Notes: generated from the letters alone by a model not told the origin. A stretch of DNA of 64,000 nt from Buxus sempervirens (GCA_947561395.2 OX387184.1:6138001-6202000), one strand, 5' to 3'; shown: positions 35,037-46,027, counted from the stretch's first letter. Made by a program: numbers and translations.

Positions 35037-35837
35037 TGTGATTTCTAATCTCAGGTCCCTGTTTTCTAGGAATCTAAATACTAAGTGAAGAACTAATTGT
35101 AAATAACCAACGAACAGTAAAGAGACACACTTTTACGAGGAAACCTTAGATAATCACCTAGGTAAAACCTCGGGTCTTTTTGAGGAAGACCAAGCTTGAG
35201 AAAAATTGCATTAAGCTGAAAGGTCTTTACAAATTGTTCAGAATTAAAAGAAACTACAACAATCATAAAGACTCAATCTCAAGGTTGATTCCCCAACCTC
35301 TTTCTTCAAGGAATTGATCTTCCCACTTTTCAGCAGCTCCAAGGCTTCACAAGAATATTGTGTAATAGATCAGGTTTCCCATTCCAATCTTTCTCCAGAT
35401 CTGGAATGTTGCTGTTCTCAAGTCTTTTTCAGCCTTCAAGAACTTTCCAGCACCTTCTCTTCACTGATCTTCTCCAGCCCAACTCTTCACCAAGTTCTCC
35501 TGGTAGAAAATCAGCCACCAAAAACCTCCAAGACTTCTTTTAAATAAGAGGTTTTAACAACCTTGGTAACTGCCTCAACAAACTTTAACAAACTTTAAAA
35601 CAACTCAACTGAATCTCGTAACTGCCTGAGATTTCAGTTGGTTATGTAAATACAGCAGGTTACACATAACCCTGCTAGTTGCAATCTAAACCCACACATT
35701 CAAACATACTTCATTTTATTTCTTCATTATTCATTCAATACATCTCATTTACATTCAATCAACTAACATAAACTTTAAAAATCTTCACTAAGTTTTGTCA
35801 TTCAATTTGTCACATGGGGAAATACATTTTCCCAACA
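35037..35837 (-). mobile_element. solo LTR, copia-like
   Basis: On the minus strand it begins TGTTGGGAAAATGTATTTCC, a start common in plant Ty1/copia LTRs, and it ends in CA. It is flanked by AACAT on both sides (35032-35036 and 35838-35842), a 5-bp target duplication. The equivalent sites upstream of serpins C and D are empty, so it arrived after duplication of the array unit. Length 801 bp, no internal coding region, so a solo LTR left by recombination. The bases after the duplication (tgtgatt) also match on both sides by chance or as a longer repeat, which leaves slight doubt on the exact ends. Confidence 0.75.
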
Positions 35838-35986
35838 AACATTGTGATTGGTGGATTCAATTAAAAAAAAATTCAATTTCTATTTCTTTGAAATGATTAT
35901 TTTTTAGGCTAAATGTGCCGATCATGCACACCATCAATGCAAGATTAACTAAGGAATAATTATCGGTGTGCACTTCAAGTCATTTA

Positions 35987-36242
35987 TTTATCTATTTATT
36001 TTTTTCCTATTTTGGTTTGGGGTCATGGCGAAGGGGAACTTACGCACCCCACAACTTACCTCTAATGGTGAGTGTGATGTCCTTTGACTCGCGTGAGCCA
36101 CACAGTGCAACAACTCGATCATTCGACACCTGTCTGGGCTGCATGTAGATTCTCGAGCATTCTCCCTTGCCGAAGGTGGGAGTTCAACCCTGGTCTATGC
36201 TACGACGAGCCCAATACCTTACCGCTATGGCACGCATCACCT
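35987..36242 (-). mobile_element. tRNA-derived SINE, copy 1
   Basis: Minus strand: the head GGTGATGCGTGCCATAGCGG holds a box A-like pol III element (GCCATAGCGGTAAGG), about 40 bases on lies a box B-like GGGTTGAACTCCC, and the tail is A-rich (aggaaaaaaataaatagat). It is flanked by related aagtcattta / aagtcttaaa words. It lies at the same place in the serpin B, C and D units, so one insertion was duplicated with the genes. Confidence 0.75.
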
Positions 36243-36937
36243 TCATATTCAAGTCTTAAATTGGTTGCTAACTTGCTATGAAATAGAAGGAGAAAGTAAA
36301 TGAAGTCCCTTGTCACATTAAACTGTGAATTTGAGGAATGACGTTGTTCTTCAATAAGTGACTTGAAATAGTTCATTTCTTTCCAAAGATACTATATATT
36401 TTATAAGAGCATTATTCTTCCCACAAGCAATGCAGCTTTATATATCCTTCTTTCTTTTTATTTTTTTATAGGAATATTTCCTTCTTTCTTGCTTCTATTT
36501 TATCTCTAGATAAAGCTATCTCTTTTTTTTTTTATCTTTTTAGGATCTGTTTGTTTCACCGGAAAATGGGAAAAAGAAAATATTTTCCAGAAATTTGAAA
36601 ATTTCAGGAAGTTTGTTTAAGGAGAAAACGAAAACAAGGGGAAAACATTTTCCAAATTGAAGGAATGGGTTGAGTTCTAGAGGCATTGTAATCGTGATAA
36701 TAATAACATATACGATAGGAATGGGTTGAGTTCTCGAGGCATTCAAGTTTACCAAAAACAAAAAAGGTTCTCGAGGCATTCAAAGGCCAAAATGTCACCA
36801 TTGTTCGTTTAGTAGGAGGCTACTTATCATACCCATGGGAAGGATTCTTTGTCCCTGTGTCGTCGTCGTATTATCAGAACTTCCCATATGATAATAACGT
36901 CCTAAACTAGTTAGGAATATTTTAATATACATATAGT
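36243..36937. other. serpin spacer between copies C and B, no gene
   Basis: AT-rich DNA with T-runs, then a segment containing tandem gaatgggttgagttctcgaggcatt-type repeats (36660-36780) and the conserved block also seen 5' of serpin A (32280-32460). Nothing coding. Confidence 0.5.
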
Positions 36938-37252
36938 CGAGCCTCTATCTACACCTGTATTTGAATTTTTTCATAAGATTGTGTCAAGTGTAATTAAAAG
37001 TTCAGTTCACATCCTGTTGGACCTTTATCTACAATTTTATTTGCAGCTTTTCACTGGATTGCTTACAAATTTACAGATATGCTGTTCATAGTACACATGA
37101 CATGATCTCAATGCAGGCTTCACATAAGGTTGTAGATAAAGATCTTACAAAATCTCAATTGTTAAAAGTTTACAGTTATACCATTTAAACGGTTTTTTAA
37201 TACACGGCATTATGCTATAGAGGCTCCAAATAAAAGTGTAGATAAATGCTCC
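36938..37252. mobile_element. nested spacer MITE (outer and inner inverted repeats)
   Basis: Outer termini: cgagcctctatctacacctgtatttg at the left, and the reverse complement of the right end reads ggagcatttatctacactttt. Inside, 37018-37147 has its own related termini: gacctttatctacaattttatttg and, reverse-complemented, gatctttatctacaacctta. The two pairs belong to one family, so one MITE inserted into another or a tandem pair formed. Copies recur in every serpin spacer and at about 58040-58500. Confidence 0.68.
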
Positions 37253-37384
37253 ATATAACCTCAATTGTACAATAATATGCATATATTAAGGATTTAAATC
37301 ATCTACAGTTAAACCCGTAAAATGGTTCAACTGTAGCCAATCAAACATTGCCACCTTAGCCTTGCATCAGTAATAAAAAAAGTG

Positions 37385-37387
<3 letters not shown>

Positions 37388-37415
<28 letters not shown>

Positions 37416-37500
37416 AGGGCTGAAGTGGCAATGTTTGATTTGCAAAAGCTTCAACTGTAGACTATGTGAATCCTATAGCTAGTAATATATCCACCTTCAG

Positions 37501-37588
<88 letters not shown>

Positions 37589-37672
37589 AGGGCTGAAGTG
37601 GCAATGTTTGATTTGCAAAAGCTTCAACTGTAGACTATGTGAATCCTATAGCTAGTAATATATCCACCTTCA
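37388..37672. repeat. (GA)n tracts with a duplicated unique segment
   Basis: A GA run at 37384-37410 is followed by about 95 bases (tttcagggctgaagtggcaa onward to ccaccttcaggct), then a second GA run of about 80 bases (37504-37584), then the same 95-base segment again. The GA run and following segment have been duplicated as a unit, and the second run has expanded. The related site 5' of serpin A's neighbour (32915-33010) has only a short agagagag. Confidence 0.92.
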
Positions 37673-37927
37673 GGCTATCTCACGTATATTCATAATTTCA
37701 TATGCTCCAACTCCAACCAACTGGATCCAGACGATTGCGCTTGTCCCATGTTGTAAATTTTGTGAACAAGTTTTTATTCCCTTCTGCACTGACAAACTGG
37801 TATCAACTATTGAGAGACTGGATCATATTATTGAAGAAGTTCCTCATATGTTCTTATTTTAGACGATAATCTTTGAGCACAAGGCTCCACTGGTATTGTT
37901 TTTTAAAAAGAGAAAACACGTAGGAAC

Positions 37928-39289
37928 TTATACGAGTGGGTTGAGCACAGCTCCTGTGAAGAACACAAGCCCGGAAATTTCTTCCCTGATCATGAACAGG
38001 AAAGGGTGATCAGCAACAAATGTTGGAGGGGAAGCCATACCCATCATTTTTACAAATCGCGGTGCAGTGCTAGCCGCAGCCTCGGTCCCTTCCTCATTCA
38101 CTTCAATGCAAGCCTTGTGGAATATCTGTGATACGTAGAGCTTCGCACTGTGGGGAGAATCCACCAACTCGGTTAGCTCACCAACATCCATGAAGGGAAA
38201 TGTCAGTCCGAGTTGCTTCATGGTTTCGGAAGCTTCAAATCCGAAAGAAATCTTAAACCTCGGGATCCAGAAATGCGTAAGATCCTCTTCTCGGAGCTCC
38301 AGATGCTGCTCGAAGAACCCAGTGTTGGAACTGAACTTGTCTACCAGATTCAACAATCCATCATTCTGGTCTGGGAGGAAGAAATACATGGAGAACTCCC
38401 TCTCATCATGGCCATTCTGGTAGGGTAGTTTGAGGACTTTGAAGCCGTCGGAGTCATAATGTCGGTAGAGTTGTTTATGGTATTTCTTGATTGTCATGAA
38501 AGGTACTCGAACGGTCTCCCGGTTAAGAAGGTAAAACTCCCTGTCCTCGGTCTTGGATGCATCGAACTTCCGGTCCCAGGATCCCTTGAAGTAGAGTGCA
38601 TTTGCAAGGACAAGTGCAGTGGTAGAATCGAGAGACCCAGATGGGATAAGCTCCTTGATGAGCCCTTTTGTTGCTTCCTCAACCCATGAATTAACTTCAA
38701 TTCTCACTTCATCAACCTTCTCAGGAACATTTAACATTATAATCATGTATTATTAACGGCGCGTATTCCAAATTAGGGAAAAATGTAACAATGAATTCAA
38801 CTCAAGCAAAAGACTTTTTCTTTCTCCTTTGATTTCTCTTTTACCCAAACGGAAAAGATCACATACCTTTGTTTGGAAGTCCACCTGTTTGGCTTCTGCT
38901 CCGAAGGTACCATGAGTAATCTCAATAAAAGTAGGCTTCAGAGGGAACTTTTGATCGACCCAGATGCTATTGACGAAGGATAAAAGGGGCCCTCCAATGT
39001 TGTTGTTCTGGGGGTCTTCATTAATGGCAGAGGCAACAGCAACGAGGCGTGAAAACAACATATTGGCGTCGTTGATGCTGGTGGTTCCAAGGGAGGAAAG
39101 CAACTGTTCTAAAGTGCGTCCTTTTGATCCTACAGCGATCAGGCTCAAGCTAGCATGGAATGACAACGGAGAGAACACGAAATTAGAGCAGTTTTCAGCC
39201 TGGTTTAATAGAACTCGCTTGGCCATACGCAGATAGAAATCGGTATTAAAAGAAACGTGGACTTGCCCTTCATTTGCTGGATCCTCCAT
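37928..39289 (-). CDS. serpin C, putative protease inhibitor
   Basis: Intact two-exon serpin. Exon 1 is 38867-39289 ([20 protein letters not shown]), exon 2 37928-38716, about 403 residues. It is almost identical to B and D. Hinge [12 protein letters not shown]; loop P4-P1 FVKM, P1'-P4' MGMA; signature [12 protein letters not shown]-terminus [12 protein letters not shown]1 is Met as in B, but P4, P3, P2 and P3' all differ. No signal peptide. The promoter shows an AT-rich TATA-like box at about 39374. Confidence 0.9.
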
Positions 39290-39371
39290 GGTGGAACGCT
39301 AACTCAAAGCTCGATTATGATACCATGCACCATGAGGGAGCTCGTGCTGTGCAGCTTTGTATCCCTCATAA

Positions 39372-39388
39372 TTGATATATATTAATAC
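39372..39388 (-). promoter_or_regulatory. TATA-like box of serpin C
   Basis: Minus strand ATTAATATATATCAAT about 85 bases upstream of the start codon. D has a shorter relative (taagatatattaatac) and B a reduced one (taattaatacat), so the core promoter differs among copies. Confidence 0.4.
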
Positions 39389-39814
39389 ATAGTTCTCAAG
39401 GCGTTCAAAGACCAAAATGTCACTGTTGTTCGCTTAGTTTTTTCAGGTAAGAGGCCGGCCGGTTTTTGGCTTCTGCGACCGTGTCCTTGTCGTGTTATCA
39501 GAACTTTACTTTACGTCCGTGAGAATAACGTAACGTTTTAAACCAAGTTAGGAATATTTTAATATGCATATGGACAATAAGAAGAGAATAGGGTTCACCT
39601 GGCCCTTTATATTTTAGCAAATGAAGACAACTCATAATCTTGATATTATCTACCTCTAAAACTAATGAACATTCTGATTGGTGGATTCAATTTAAAAAAA
39701 TTCAATTTCTATTTCTTTGAAATGATTATTTTTTAGGCTAAATGGCAGATCATGCACACCATCAATGCAAGATTAAACAAGGAATAATTATCGGCGTGCA
39801 CTTCAAGTCATTTA

Positions 39815-40072
39815 TTTATCTATTTATTTTTTTCCTATTTTGGTTTGGGGTCATGGCGAAGGGGAACTTACGCACCCCACAACTTAGCTCTAAAGGTGAG
39901 TGTGATGTCTTTTGACTCGCGTGAGCCACACAGTGCAACAACTCGATCATTCGACACCTGTCTGGGCTGCATGTAGACTCTCGAGCATTCTCCTCCCTTG
40001 CCGAAGGTGGGAGTTCAACCCTGGTCTATGCTACGACGAGTCCAATACCTTACCGCTATGGCACGCATCACC
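39815..40072 (-). mobile_element. tRNA-derived SINE, copy 2
   Basis: Same element and position as copy 1, upstream of serpin C; box A-like GCCATAGCGGTAAGG and box B-like GGGTTGAACTCCC both retained. Confidence 0.75.
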
Positions 40073-40585
40073 TTCATATTCAAGTCTTAAATTGGTTGCT
40101 AACTTGCTATGAAATGGAAGGAGAAAGTAAATGAACTCCCTTGTCACATTAAACTGTGAATTTGAGGATGACGTTGTTCTTGGATAAGTGGCTTGAAATA
40201 GTTCCTTTCTTTCCAAAGATACTATATATTTTATAAGAGCATTATTCTTCCCACAAGCAATGCAGCTTTATATATCCTCCTTTCTTTTTTTTTTTAATAG
40301 GATTAATATATCCTTCTTTCTTGCCTCTGTATTATCTCTAGATAAAGCAATATCTTTCTTTTTAGGCTCTGTTTGTTTCACCGGAAAATAAGAAAAAGAA
40401 AATATTTTTCAGAAATTTGAAATTTTTAGGACGTTTGCTTTAGGGGAAAATGAAAACAAGGGGAAAACATTTTCCAAATTGAAGGAATGGGTTGAGTTCT
40501 CGAGGCATTGTAATCGTGATAATAATAACAAATACGATAGGAATGGGTTGAGTTCTCGAGGCATTCAATTTTACCAAAAACAAAA
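40073..40585. other. serpin spacer between copies D and C, no gene
   Basis: Parallel to 36243-36740 in the neighbouring unit, with the same T-runs and gaatgggttgagttctcgag repeats. Nothing coding. Confidence 0.5.
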
Positions 40586-40781
40586 GGATTCAAATCACTT
40601 GCTGGGCGCCCAGCACTGCTAGGTGCCCAGCAGCCAATGGGAATCCCCCGAGGATGGGCCCCATTTAAAAAATGTGGCTTTTGTGTCAGGGCTGCCCTGA
40701 CACAAAAGCCCCTTGGGGGATTCCCATTGGCTGCTGGGCGCCCAGCAAGACTGCTGGGCTCCCAGCAAGTGATGTGAATCC
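40586..40781. mobile_element. 196-bp foldback MITE with 9-bp target duplication
   Basis: Begins ggattcaaatcacttgctgg and its right end, reverse-complemented, is ggattcacatcacttgctgg. The arms continue with gcccagca and caatgggaatccccc, so nearly the whole element folds back. At its centre is the almost perfect palindrome ggcttttgtgtcagggc / gccctgacacaaaagcc. AAAACAAAA flanks both sides (40577-40585, 40782-40790), and the paralogous spacer (about 36745-36770) has the sequence once, an empty site. A 9-bp duplication is the Mutator-superfamily habit. Confidence 0.85.
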
Positions 40782-41055
40782 AAAACAAAAAAGGTTCTCG
40801 AAATATTCAAAGGCCAAAATGTCACCGTTGTTTGTTTAGTAGGAGGCTACTTATCATACCCATGGGAAGGATTCTTTGTCCCTGTGTCGTCGTCGTATTA
40901 TCAGAACTTCCCATCTGATAATAACGTCCTAAACTAGTTAGGAATATTTTAATATATGTATTGTGGAGCCTCTATCTACACCTTTATTTGAATTTTTTCA
41001 TAGGATTGTGTCAAAGTGTAATTAAAAGTTCAATTCACATCTTGTAGGACCTTTA

Positions 41056-43917
41056 TGTGCGCGGTGAAATCGCACGGCGGGGCGCACGTGTCGAAGTGCG
41101 TGCCTCCTAAAAGATGGAATACCGGAGTCGCCACTGCCTGAGAGGTGCAGGCAGACACAAGGTAACCTAATCGGGTCTATTTTGGTCTGCGGCTTGAGAT
41201 TCTGGCTAAGTGCTCGGTTACGGTCTGGGGAAGTCCGAAGACACCCCTGTCCGCCCCGCAGGTTCAACGGGTCCCTTGGGTCACCCTAATTTTGAGTCAA
41301 CTATATTCACCCTTGTCCTATTCCAGCATATATCAGATTAAGTCTGTTGGGACTTTCTTTAGGTGTAAGTCCCTTTTATTTTGATTTTATCTTTTTTATT
41401 TATTTAAGTAAAGTGGGTCGGACCCGGGTCCCGTTGGAAGACCCGTGGGCTGCCATGGTTGGGCCTTGGGCCCGGTTGGGTTATTGGGTAACCCATTTGA
41501 TTATTTTATTAAATCTTATCTATTTACAATTTTATTTGGGCTTAGTGGGCTTGGAATGGGCCCATAAGCCTGAGTCAAGTGGCCTTGGGCCCGTTTTATT
41601 GAAAACGGGCCTGGTTCGGGCCAGTCTAGTGTGGGTCACTCAAGTGGGCCCATGGGGATCTTGGTGGGCCTATCTAGGCCTACAGTCCAAAAGTGGACTT
41701 AAAACAGTCCAAATTACTTAAGAGGCTGGTTCAGGCCGGTTCAGGTCGGGTTTGGATCCAACTGAGTCAAAAAAGTTACTTTTTATGTTTTTATGAACTA
41801 ACCGCACTTACTCTGCGATTTGGTTTGAACCGCAGACCGCAGAGTAACTGCGGTCATGCCTAAACCGCTTTGAGTATGGGGTTTTTACAAAAAATCTGCT
41901 GCTTTGCTCCATTTTCGATTGGGATCGACTTGGCTGCTTCCCTAGGTGTTCCGACAACCTCTGTGGGGATTCCAGTGCCTTCGGGATTCTCCATTTTCTT
42001 CCTTTGGCCTAAAAGGCCACTTTTCTTCTTTCCTTCTATGTTCCTTGAAATCATGGGCTTTCTTTTTTTTTTCAAACACAGCTATCATCCAAGCGGGAAA
42101 AGGGGATGTTACAGGGATGATCTAGAGAGGATAAATTCCTCTCATGTTTCCAAACTAAAACAATGAATGGATCCATGACATTTCCATTTTGTTTTATGAA
42201 TCCATTTCTTCTCTTTTTCATATTGAAGCTCTCATTCTCATGAAGAAATCTCATCAAAAATGAACAAGTGGATTAGTAGACAATGCATTGAAGTAGTAAA
42301 AAGGTAGGATTCTTTACATAAAAAAAACTCACAAACATATTGAAGAAGAAGTTATTAGAAACATTACCACGTTCAACTTTCTTGTTTTGATGGTGTGGAG
42401 GTCCTCCGAGGATTTCGGCAGCGCTTCCGCGTCTCCTCCGGTATTCTAAATTGGTTTTGGCAGAGGTTTGATGGGTTATCTATGCTAATAGGCTGAATGG
42501 GAAAAGGTTTAGACAAGATTTTGGCAGTATGAGGGTATTCCTTGGTTTTGGGTATAGGGGACCATAGCATGGGGACAGGGTTTGGACGTGGGAACACTGA
42601 GGAAGGAGACAGAGGAAGCCTGTAAGCTTGGCTCCTCTTGAAGAGAAAACAAGGAGGGAGAGAGAAAGGAGAGAGATCAGGTCTGTTTTGAAAGGAATTA
42701 ACAAAACTGACTAAACTTTAAATACTTGTTATCTTATAACTAATACTCAAAAATACTATGATTTCATGTTTATTTTTTAAAGAATGTCATGATGATTATT
42801 CTCTTGCATTATGCATATCTTACAACTCATGGGACACGTATATCCCATATGCATGAATTCAAAATTTTTTATTAATTTCTTTTTTCTTTTCTTTTTCATT
42901 TATTTAAATTATTAGATATTCTTTGATATTATATTATTTTAATGAGAGATTTTTTTGGTTTTGACGCACATGCGTCCTTTATCTTTTTTTATTATTTTCT
43001 TTTATATTTAAATTATATACTTTAATTAGATTTTTAATAAAAATATTATTTTTTAATTCAAAACATTTTACTCTATTGCTCTTGCTTCAGCATTTGCCAC
43101 GTGTGCAGATTTTTCAAAACTTTGACTGCTTATAACTTTTTCATCTGGTATCCGATTCCAGCAAATTTAGTGGCGTTGGAATCAGTACGAGATGCTCTAC
43201 CCACCGAGTCAGAGTTTAGCAGCAAGTTCGGATTTTTAGCAGAAGTGCAAAATCGCGTCCCGGAGCCGATTTTGCTCATATCTCTCTATCCGGGACTCCG
43301 ATTCCAGCAAACTCAATTGCGTTGGAATCGTGTCGATGTGCTCTTTCTGCTGATATGAAATTGAGCAGCTAATTATGAGTTTAGCAGAAAGCCAACTTCT
43401 GCTATTTCCAAGTTTGACCGGCCCATAACTTCCTTATCCGGACCCCGATTCTAGCAAATTCAGTTGTGTTAGGATCGTGTCGGAAATCTCTATCCGCCGG
43501 TATAAAATTGAACTGTTGATTAAGCTTTTAGTAAAAAGTCAAAACTGCCCTCTGGGAACCGATTTTGCTCATAATTTCTTATCCGAGACCCCGATTCCAG
43601 CAAACTTGGTTGCGTTGGAATCGTGTCGAAGTGCTTTCTCTGTTGGGGCCAGATAAGACAACTGATCTGGGTTTTAGCAGAAAGTTGATTTCTGCTATTC
43701 CCAGTTTTGATCAGCTCATAACTTCTTCATTTGGACTCCGATTTGGACAATCTAGGTGCCGTTGGAATCGTATCGGAATCCTCTATCCAATGGTATAAAG
43801 TTTGGTGATCAATTCATGTCAGATCAAAAAGTCAACTTTTGACCCTTCTGGGTTTGACTTTTTCAATTAGAGTTCTCATTTTCGGTATTTTCAGTACGCA
43901 AAAATGAGGTGCTGACA
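41056..43917. mobile_element. long solo LTR (2.9 kb), probably Ty3/gypsy
   Basis: Begins TGTGCGCGGTG and ends GGTGCTGACA, flanked by the 5-bp duplication CTTTA (41051-41055 and 43918-43922). Paralogous spacers have ggacctttatctacaat uninterrupted, proving an insertion into the spacer MITE. The element holds gagtcgccac, seen near the start of many gypsy LTRs, GC-rich gggcc-rich sequence, a polypurine/pyrimidine stretch and a tandem repeat block. It has no gag-pol frame and no second LTR, so I read it as a solo LTR. A LARD-type non-autonomous element is the alternative. Confidence 0.78.
43120..43830. repeat. about five degenerate 150-bp tandem repeats inside the long LTR
   Basis: Each unit carries a version of cccgattccagcaaa...gcgttggaatcgtgtcg, followed by a ctctatccg-type word and a ttttagcagaaag-type word. 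They occur at about 43150, 43305, 43445, 43595 and 43735. Units are well diverged. Confidence 0.8.
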
Positions 43918-43922
43918 CTTTA

Positions 43923-44525
43923 TCTACAATTTTATTTGCAGCTTATTGCTGGATTGTTTAAAATTTTACAATTATGCCGTTCATAGTACACATGACATGA
44001 GCTTAATGCAGGCTTCACATAAGGTTGTAGATAAAGATATCTAACAAAATCTCAATTGTTAAAAGTTTACAGTTATACCATTTAGACAGTTTTTTAATAC
44101 ACATGGCATGATGCTATATAGCCTTCAAATCAAAGTACAGATAAAGGCTCCATAGAACCTCAATTGTTCAATAATGTGCATATATTAAGGATTTAAATCA
44201 TCTATAGTTAAACCCGTAAAAGGGTTCAACTGTAGGTAGACTATGTGAATCCTATAGCTAGTAATATATCCACCTTTAGGCTATCTCACGTATATTCATT
44301 TGCTCCAACTCCAACCAACTGGATCCAAACGATTGCTCTTGTCCCATGTTGTAAATTTTGTGAACAAGTTTTTATTCCCTTCTGCACTGACAAACTGGTA
44401 TCAACTATTGAGAGACTCGATCAGATTATTGAAGAAGTTCCTCATATGTTCTTATTTTAGACGATAATCTTTGAGCACAAGGCTCCACTGGTATTGTTTT
44501 TTAAAAAGAGAAAACACGTAGGAAA
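43923..44525. other. remainder of the D-C spacer
   Basis: Continues the MITE interrupted at 41051 and the conserved block (44230-44520) found 3' of each serpin. No gene. Confidence 0.5.
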
Positions 44526-45804
44526 TTATACGAGTGGGTTGAGCACAGCTCCTGTGAAGAACACAAGCCCGGAAATTTCTTCCCTGATCATGAACAGGTA
44601 AGGGTGATCAGCAACAAATGTTGGAGGGGAAGCTATACCCATCATTTTTACAAATCGCGGTGCAGTGCTAGCCGCAGCCTCGGTCCCTTCCACATTCACT
44701 TCAATGCAAGCCTTGTGGAATATCTGTGATACGTAGAGCTTCGCACTGTGGGGAGAATCCACCAACTCGGTTAGCTCTCCAACATCCATGAAAGGAAATG
44801 TCAGTCCGAGTTGCTTCATGGTTTCGGAAGCTTCAAATCCGAAAGAAATCTTAAACCTCGGGATCCAGAAATGCGTAAGATCCTTTTCTCGGAGCTCCAG
44901 ATGCTGCTCCAAGAACCCAGTGTTGGAACTGAACTTGTCTACCAGATTCAACAATCCATCATTCTGGTCTGGGAGGAAGAAATACATGGAGAACTCCCTC
45001 TCATCATGGCCATTCTGGTAGGGTAGTTTGAGGACTTTGAAGCCGTCGGAGTCATAGTGTCGGTAGAGTTGTTTATGGTATTTCTTGACTGTCATGAAAG
45101 GTACTCGAACGGTCTCCCCGTTGAGAAGGTAAAACTCCCTGTCCTCGGTCTTGGATGCATCGAACTTCCGGTCCCAGGATCCCTTGAAGTAGAGTGCATT
45201 TGCAAGGACAAGTGCAGTGGTAGAATCGAGAGACCCAGATGGGATAAGCTCCTTGACGAGCCCTTTTGTTGCTTCCTCAACCCATGAATTAACTTCAATT
45301 CTCACTTCATCAACCTTCTCAGGAACATTTAACATTATAATCATGTATTATGAACTGCGCGTATTCCAAATTAGGGAAAAATGTAACAATGAATTCAACT
45401 CAAGCAAAAGACTTTTTCTTTCTCCTTTGATTTCTCTTTTACACAAACGGAAAAGATAAAATACCTTTGTTTGGAAGTCCACCTGTTTGGCTTCTGCTCC
45501 GAAGGTACCATGAGCAATCTCAATAAAAGTAGGCTTCAGAGGGAACTTTTGATCGACCCAGATGCTATTAACGAAGGATAAAAGGGGGCCTCCAATGTTG
45601 TTGTTCTGGGGGTCTTCATTAATGGCAGAGGCAACAGCAACGAGGCGTGAAAACAACATATTGGCGTCGCTGATGCTGTTGGTTCCAAGAGAGGAACGCA
45701 ACTGTTCTAAAGTGCGTCCTTTTGATCCTACAGCGATCAGGCTCAAGCTAGCATGGAATGACAACGGAGAGAACACGAAATTAGAGCAGTTTTCAGCCTG
45801 GTTT
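44526..45804 (-). pseudogene. serpin D, 3' part (exon 2 and most of exon 1), split by insertion
   Basis: Exon 2 (44526-45314) is open to its stop; exon 1 is present from the donor side (45465) to 45804, ending at [11 protein letters not shown]. The missing start of exon 1 is found at 54738-54824. Loop P4-P1 FVKM, P1'-P4' MGIA, as in C except Ile for Met at P3'. Hinge context is VEGTEAAA, where B, C and E have EEGTEAAA. No other defect, so the gene was probably functional until the insertion. A frame that starts in the inserted DNA (MGFSKQKKNQAEN) joins the serpin in phase by chance and would lack helix A. Confidence 0.88.
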
Positions 45805-45924
45805 TTTTTTTGTTTGGAAAAACCCACTAAGGTAGGAAAAACCTTAGTGGCACTCCAACAGAGGGAAGAGGGTTGAGGCAGACCCTGACCTATATATTAA
45901 ATCCATAAAAAGATACAAAAGCTA

Positions 45925-45996
45925 GGGGGGGGGGGGGGGGGGGCATAAAGCCTTACCCCTATCAAAAAACCTAACCATTAGCAAAAACATCATCAT

Positions 45997-46027
<31 letters not shown>
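45925..46027. repeat. two long poly-G tracts in the LINE 3' UTR
   Basis: About 18 Gs (45925-45943) and about 30 Gs (45997-46027), each followed by a related cataaagccttacccc / cataaaaccatacccc segment. A G-run plus its flank has been tandemly duplicated. Tracts this long are unusual in plant DNA and hard to sequence, so their exact length is doubtful. Confidence 0.85.

Noticed and set aside
35987..36242. tRNA gene suggested by box A and box B on the minus strand
   Set aside because: No cloverleaf stems or CCA-compatible ends; three positional copies with A-rich tails and target duplications show a tRNA-derived SINE.
41347..41721. Gly/Trp-rich 124-codon frame
   Set aside because: Lies in the gggcc-rich part of a solo LTR; composition only.
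45348..45827. Serpin D as a functional gene with an alternative start (MGFSKQKKNQ)
   Set aside because: The start lies in LINE 3' sequence and would delete the N-terminal helix; the true start is at 54824.
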